From: Lachnospiraceae bacterium
Lineage (GTDB): Bacteria; Bacillota; Clostridia; Lachnospirales; Lachnospiraceae
Direction of reading: 5' to 3'
DNA: 44,212 nt
Assembly (NCBI GenBank): GCA_017449075.1
Contig: JAFSKG010000030.1
Location: 1 to 44,212, forward strand
Shown: positions 41,384-44,212 of the stretch, one piece after another
How positions within the stretch are numbered: position 1 is the first letter of the stretch
How the letters are laid out: each line of letters opens with the position of its first letter
Made by a program: the position numbers and the translations under genes
The notes under the pieces: generated by a model
The model's input: the letters and a program-made list of their open reading frames with translations, nothing else
Told to the model about the DNA's origin: nothing
Databases searched by the model: none

Positions 41384-41891
41384 TCAGTATGGAATGTGCC
41401 TAAAAATCACCATAAATAAGGCTATTACACCCATACTTATTATACTTATACACACTAACAAAATAGTGATAGATAAAATTGCATAATAACCTACAAGCAT
41501 ATCAAATTTTCCTACAAAATTTGTATTCCAATTATAATTTAATTTTCTAAACTCATATGTCATTAGCATTTTATTACTTGGATATGGTCTTTTAATGTCA
41601 AGCGTTTTTATAAAATCAATACATTTTATTTCTAATTCACAGCCTTTTTTAATATTTTTATTATTCTCACTCACATAATCAATTCCGTAAAAAAACACTT
41701 CATAAAAAATACAAAAATATCTACCGCCACTGCTCCCACGTCCTATAACAAAAGATTTTATCACTATATATCTCAACTGTTTTATCAGCAACACTATCTA
41801 AAACCAAATCATATTCATGCAATATTCTTGACCAAAATCTCCCGAATGCCCAATATGGTACAAGAAACAATATTATAAAGATTGTACTAGA
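41384..41891 (-). pseudogene. Degraded membrane protein gene
   Basis: Two frames together look like one former gene. Frame one (41721-41891) reads IFIILFLVPYWAFGRFWSRI then VADKTVEIYSDKIFCYRTWEQW and stops at TAG. Frame two (41384 to about 41740) continues RYFCIFYEVFFYGIDYVSEN to a C-terminal pair of membrane helices (YAILSITILLVCISIISMGVIAL). The first frame has no good start. I call it a pseudogene with a frameshift; 136 codons of frame two are open but begin with residues that look like an out-of-frame reading. Confidence 0.5.
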
Positions 41892-41996
41892 TCATTCCAT
41901 ATTTAGCTCTTGAACTACTTGAGCGATATCTTCCTGCTCTGCACCACTCTCTCTAAGTTCTTTTATAGTTCTTTTTAGTTCTTCAATTCTTGTCAT
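41892..41996 (-). CDS. 34-aa helical peptide
   Basis: MTRIEELKRTIKELRESGAE.. is a charged amphipathic helix with a good GAGGAAG ribosome site. Its ATG overlaps the end of the 68-aa membrane protein by 14 bases, and its TGA is followed in the same frame by the degraded membrane protein, so it may be either a microprotein or the N-terminus of that former gene. Confidence 0.45.
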   Translation of the reverse strand: MTRIEELKRTIKELRESGAEQEDIAQVVQELNME

Positions 41997-42189
41997 TTTC
42001 TACTTCCTCTTTTTCTTCATTGATTTTAAGTTTGTAAAGTAACACCAGCTCCGTTATACAAGTAGGAACGAGTGCCAAATACATCTCTACTGGATATGAC
42101 CCTTTGAAAATAAAAATCACGGTGTACCCCACCGTGATTAAAATAATAAATATGATTAGTCCTATTAGGACTTTTTTACTAAATTTCAT
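41983..42189 (-). CDS. Small two-helix membrane protein
   Basis: A 68-aa protein with two membrane helices (VLIGLIIFIILITVGYTVIFIF and VEMYLALVPTCITELVLLY) and a Glu/Lys-rich tail. AGGTGG lies five bases before the ATG at 42189; the GTG at 42198 would bury the ribosome site. It follows the holin-like gene almost directly. The family is not recognised; the setting is phage-like. Confidence 0.65.
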   Translation of the reverse strand: MKFSKKVLIGLIIFIILITVGYTVIFIFKGSYPVEMYLALVPTCITELVLLYKLKINEEKEEVENDKN

Positions 42190-42190
42190 T

Positions 42191-42508
42191 TTATCCACCT
42201 ATCATTGTCATTATTTCTTTTATTGTTTTTATTACTTTGTCATATCCTACTTGCGAGCCACAACTGCAAGATAAAACAAATATAAATCCATAGATAACAT
42301 TCTCAAAATTGACTGGTATTCTCAATAAAATCATATAAACTATAAAAGTAATTGTTGCGACTACCATAGTAAATATGAGTGAGAATATTTCCATAGATTT
42401 AAATACTTTTATAAGCGATTTTTCACTCACAATCTTTTTGATTACTTCAATAACTAAACTTGTAATCATTGATACTACTACCATTAAAACTAATAAAAAA
42501 CTTATCAT
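42191..42508 (-). CDS. Holin-like small membrane protein
   Basis: A 105-aa protein with three membrane helices (MISFLLVLMVVVSMITSLVI, EIFSLIFTMVVATITFIVYM, VIYGFIFVLSCSCGSQVGY) and the tail CGSQVGYDKVIKTIKEI, typical of holin-family proteins of Clostridia phages. AAGGAGG lies eight bases before the ATG at 42508. With the two small genes downstream and the truncated phage-type gene at 43616 it suggests a prophage remnant or a domesticated lysis set. Confidence 0.65.
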   Translation of the reverse strand: MISFLLVLMVVVSMITSLVIEVIKKIVSEKSLIKVFKSMEIFSLIFTMVVATITFIVYMILLRIPVNFENVIYGFIFVLSCSCGSQVGYDKVIKTIKEIMTMIGG

Positions 42509-42534
42509 AAAAATTTCCTCCTTGAAAATTTGTA

Positions 42535-42560
42535 ATAAAAAACCACTCCATAAGAGTGGT
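42535..42560 (-). terminator. Intrinsic terminator of the nitroreductase gene
   Basis: Minus strand: ACCACTC (42554-42560 complement) pairs with GAGTGGT (42542-42548 complement) around a 5-nt loop, followed by TTTTTTA. It ends the nitroreductase transcript 30 bases after its stop. Confidence 0.8.
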
Positions 42561-42589
42561 CTCATCATCATTATAAATAATTTTTAATC

Positions 42590-43156
42590 TTAATCTACAT
42601 AAATAATATTCTGTGGATTTTCATCATAATCTGTATGTATTATTTTTTCATTTGTATAACCTAAAATTACCATTGCAGTAGGTATTGTATTTTCAGGTAT
42701 TTTTGCTTCATTTTTTAACTCAGGTATTGCAAATGCTGTGGTTGGACTTACTACATAACAAGAGCCTAAATCTAAATCTGTAGCAGCAAGTAACATATTC
42801 TCTCCAGCACATCCTACATTTTCAATTGACCAATCTCTTGTATTCTTATCTTCTATAGGATCTATAGATATAACAACTGCTACAGGTGCACCATAAGTAG
42901 GATTAAAATTAGGATTAGATGCAAATTTCATAAGCATTTCAACACCAGAATTTTGCATAACAGTCTTAGCTCCTTCATTAATTTTCTTAAGTAGTTCCTT
43001 GTTTGTTATTACATTAAAATGAACTTTACCAGCCATAGGTGTTCCTGCTGCCATATTGCCTGCTTCAACTATTTTTTTAATTTTTTCTTTCTCTACTTCC
43101 TTATCTAAAAAACTTCTAATACTTTTCCTTGCTCTTATAACTTCAAATGTGGTCAT
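42590..43156 (-). CDS. Nitroreductase family protein
   Basis: A 188-aa FMN-dependent nitroreductase-family oxidoreductase. The N-terminus IRARKSIRSF has the Arg-Lys-Ser FMN phosphate site, and the mid-region is AGNMAAGTPMAGKVHFNVI. GCAGENMLLAATDLDLGSCYV is the second family block. It is divergent from an HxlR-type regulator and has its own consensus promoter, so it is probably the regulator's target. Confidence 0.9.
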   Translation of the reverse strand: MTTFEVIRARKSIRSFLDKEVEKEKIKKIVEAGNMAAGTPMAGKVHFNVITNKELLKKINEGAKTVMQNSGVEMLMKFASNPNFNPTYGAPVAVVISIDPIEDKNTRDWSIENVGCAGENMLLAATDLDLGSCYVVSPTTAFAIPELKNEAKIPENTIPTAMVILGYTNEKIIHTDYDENPQNIIYVD

Positions 43157-43191
43157 AACTTATGCCTCCTTATTGACAAATTTATATAAAC

Positions 43192-43220
43192 ATTATATTA
43201 TAGTTATAAATTATAATCAA
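43192..43220 (-). promoter_or_regulatory. Promoter of the nitroreductase gene with operator half
   Basis: Minus strand: -35 TTGATT (43215-43220), 17-bp spacer, -10 TATAAT (43192-43197). One arm (43198-43207, TTATAGTTAT) of a 10-bp inverted repeat lies in the spacer; the other arm (43254-43263) lies just before the HxlR ribosome site. Confidence 0.65.
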
Positions 43221-43278
43221 GTAATTATTTTTAACTAATTATGTTATATTAAAATAACTATAAATGAGGTGTTTACTT

Positions 43279-43614
43279 ATGAATAAAAAAATTAAAAATG
43301 TACCTAATGACATAAAAGACTGTCCAATATTTAAAGCTATGGTGATTTTTAACTCTAAATGGAATATGTGGGTTATATATGCTCTTGAAGATGAGAAAAC
43401 TATGCGATTCGGCGAAATAAAAAAAAGAATCCCTGATATTTCTAATAACATCTTATCATCAACACTAAAAGGACTTGAAAAGTTAGGTTTAATTACAAAA
43501 AAACAATATAATGAGGTTCCACCTCACACTGAGTATTCATTAACAAAAAAAGCCATAGCTTTAAAACCTATTTTTAAAGAAATGTGGAAGTGGGGTGAAA
43601 AATATAATAAATAA
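43279..43614 (+). CDS. HxlR-family transcriptional regulator
   Basis: A 111-aa winged-helix regulator. The N-terminal Cys in DCPIFKAM is the redox-type Cys of many HxlR proteins; the recognition helix region is MRFGEIKKRIPDISNNILSSTLKGLEKLGLI and the wing is PPHTEYSLTKKA. GAGGTG lies seven bases before the ATG at 43279. It is divergent from the nitroreductase, and the shared gap carries a perfect 10-bp inverted repeat that is the likely operator. Confidence 0.92.
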   Translation: MNKKIKNVPNDIKDCPIFKAMVIFNSKWNMWVIYALEDEKTMRFGEIKKRIPDISNNILSSTLKGLEKLGLITKKQYNEVPPHTEYSLTKKAIALKPIFKEMWKWGEKYNK

Positions 43615-43615
43615 A

Positions 43616-43855
43616 TTATTTTGTATTTGGTAACCCCAAGAACTCATCCCTTAACTTATCCATAACCCCATTAGCTCCAAGCTCGTGGTATTGCTTATAG
43701 CAGTTTTCAAAGTTCTCTTTAGCATAAAGCGGTGCATAGCCTTTCTCAGTCCATTTGTTATAATCATTAATCATCTCGGCACGAAGTAAAGCCTGCATCC
43801 CAAGTTTCAATGATTTCTCTCTTTTATAGATTAGTCCTACAATTGTCAAGAACAA
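43616..43855 (-). pseudogene. Phage-type membrane-anchored gene, N-terminus cut off by a MITE
   Basis: A 79-codon open frame: the end of a membrane segment (LFLTIVGLIYKREK), then LGMQALLRAEMINDYNKWTE, KGYAPLYAKENFENCYKQYH and ELGANGVMDKL, a layout I associate with phage proteins encoded near holins. The frame runs straight into the terminal repeat of the element at 43858 and has only TTG codons without a ribosome site, so the original start is lost. Confidence 0.7.
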
Positions 43856-43857
43856 CA

Positions 43858-44068
43858 GGGACGGAGAAGATTATTGCAATATTTGTGACACTCATTATCT
43901 TGTTCTTGTTTTTCATAGAAAAGAACTTGTTTATTCATTGCTCTTTTCATTATATAAAATATTTCATTTTCTGATTTTTCTCTTAGCATATTGCATATTT
44001 CAATAATAATAATTTATCATTTATTTATCAATATATGTCACTTTTGTTGCAATATTTATCTCCGTCCC
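43858..44068. mobile_element. 211-bp miniature inverted-repeat element (MITE)
   Basis: Both ends match as inverted repeats over about 33 bp: GGGACGGAGA, four unmatched bases, TATTGCAA, five unmatched bases, GTGACA (left end from 43858; right end 44036-44068 in reverse complement). The interior is AT-rich with no transposase, only a 47-codon minus-strand ORF without a ribosome site. No clear target duplication is visible. The ends resemble the GGGACGG..GTGAC ends common in Clostridia genomes. Confidence 0.8.
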
Positions 44069-44083
44069 TTAGGTACAATAAAT

Positions 44084-44129
44084 GTGTAAGTTGAAAGATT
44101 AATTCTTTACATCTTACACTTATTTTTTT
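44084..44129 (+). terminator. Intrinsic terminator at the right edge
   Basis: GTGTAAG (44084-44090) pairs with CTTACAC (44113-44119), with an inner AAAGA/TCTTT stem, followed by TTATTTTTTTA. It points in the plus direction. No plus-strand gene precedes it here except the HxlR gene 470 bases upstream. Confidence 0.65.
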
Positions 44130-44212
44130 ATGATAAGGGTGTAGTTGGTTAAACGTTCCGTCCCATGGGCTATTTGCCCGCAAATATAACTGTTTACCAC
44201 TCCTTATCTTAA

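Noticed and set aside
43900-44030. 47-codon minus-strand ORF inside the MITE
   Set aside because: No ribosome site and no recognisable transposase motif; the element is too short to be autonomous.
44132-44208. tRNA-like 77-nt segment with 7-bp outer stem GATAAGG/CCTTATC
   Set aside because: No T-arm consensus (no TTCGA or TTCAA block), the D-arm does not pair in register, and no sound anticodon arm. It may be a structured RNA or att-like hairpin, but I cannot support a tRNA.

Overview
The window is AT-rich DNA of a Gram-positive anaerobe, most likely a member of Clostridia. The signs are a WXG100/EssC type VII secretion locus, an ECF-transporter S component, an HxlR regulator, strong GGAGG-type ribosome sites, the [FeFe]-hydrogenase maturase HydG, several small flavodoxin-like reductases, and no oxygen-respiration genes. 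I cannot name a genus from the sequence.

Layout. (1) 149-10850, minus strand: a type VII secretion operon read from a promoter at about 11041-11068, through a leader with an intrinsic terminator, into a zinc-ribbon membrane protein, EssC, an EspG-like protein, a YukD ubiquitin-like protein, two WXG-like helical proteins, a canonical WXG100 protein and a second zinc-ribbon membrane protein. EsaA, EssA and EssB are not visible. (2) 11095-13396: ferritin, then a small operon (unknown 192-aa protein, 37-aa acidic peptide, DUF4349 membrane protein). (3) 13488-23125: an accessory, defence-like island. It holds a frameshifted DUF2075 helicase with a nuclease-like N-terminus, a PHP/ATPase protein with a small partner, an RloA/RloB-like ATPase-TOPRIM pair with a tail-anchored coiled-coil protein, a disrupted acidic small gene, a NERD nuclease-domain membrane protein, and an MNT antitoxin with a truncated HEPN toxin. 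Two copies of one long palindrome flank the PHP and RloAB-like genes. (4) 23187-28007: flavin reductase, patatin lipase, ECF S component, cation efflux (all minus) and pyruvate kinase (plus). (5) 28004-32382: an unusual hydrolase-methyltransferase-STAS fusion translationally coupled to an acyl-adenylate-forming ligase, then a CmpB-type membrane protein. (6) 32396-38199: a lipoprotein and the threonine pathway: hom-lysC-asd on the minus strand and thrC divergent. (7) 38254-39864: hydG behind a leader that looks like a riboswitch or attenuator. (8) 39853-44212: flavin reductases, a deleted nitroreductase, holin-like and phage-like small genes, an intact nitroreductase divergent from an HxlR regulator, and a 211-bp miniature inverted-repeat element that cuts off the start of a phage-type gene.

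How the parts fit. The aspartate-to-threonine genes form a complete branch (LysC, Asd, Hom, ThrC), apart from homoserine kinase, which is not in the window. Several genes end or start inside copies of a short GC-rich palindrome (consensus about TGTAGGGGCGAnCn..GCCCG), whose TAG serves as the stop codon of hom, the patatin gene and the flavin reductase gene, and which has broken at least one small gene. The most promising undescribed items are the hydG leader RNA, the leader of the type VII operon, the triple-fusion lipid enzyme with its ligase, the three-gene RloAB-like cassette, and the palindrome family that supplies stop codons.
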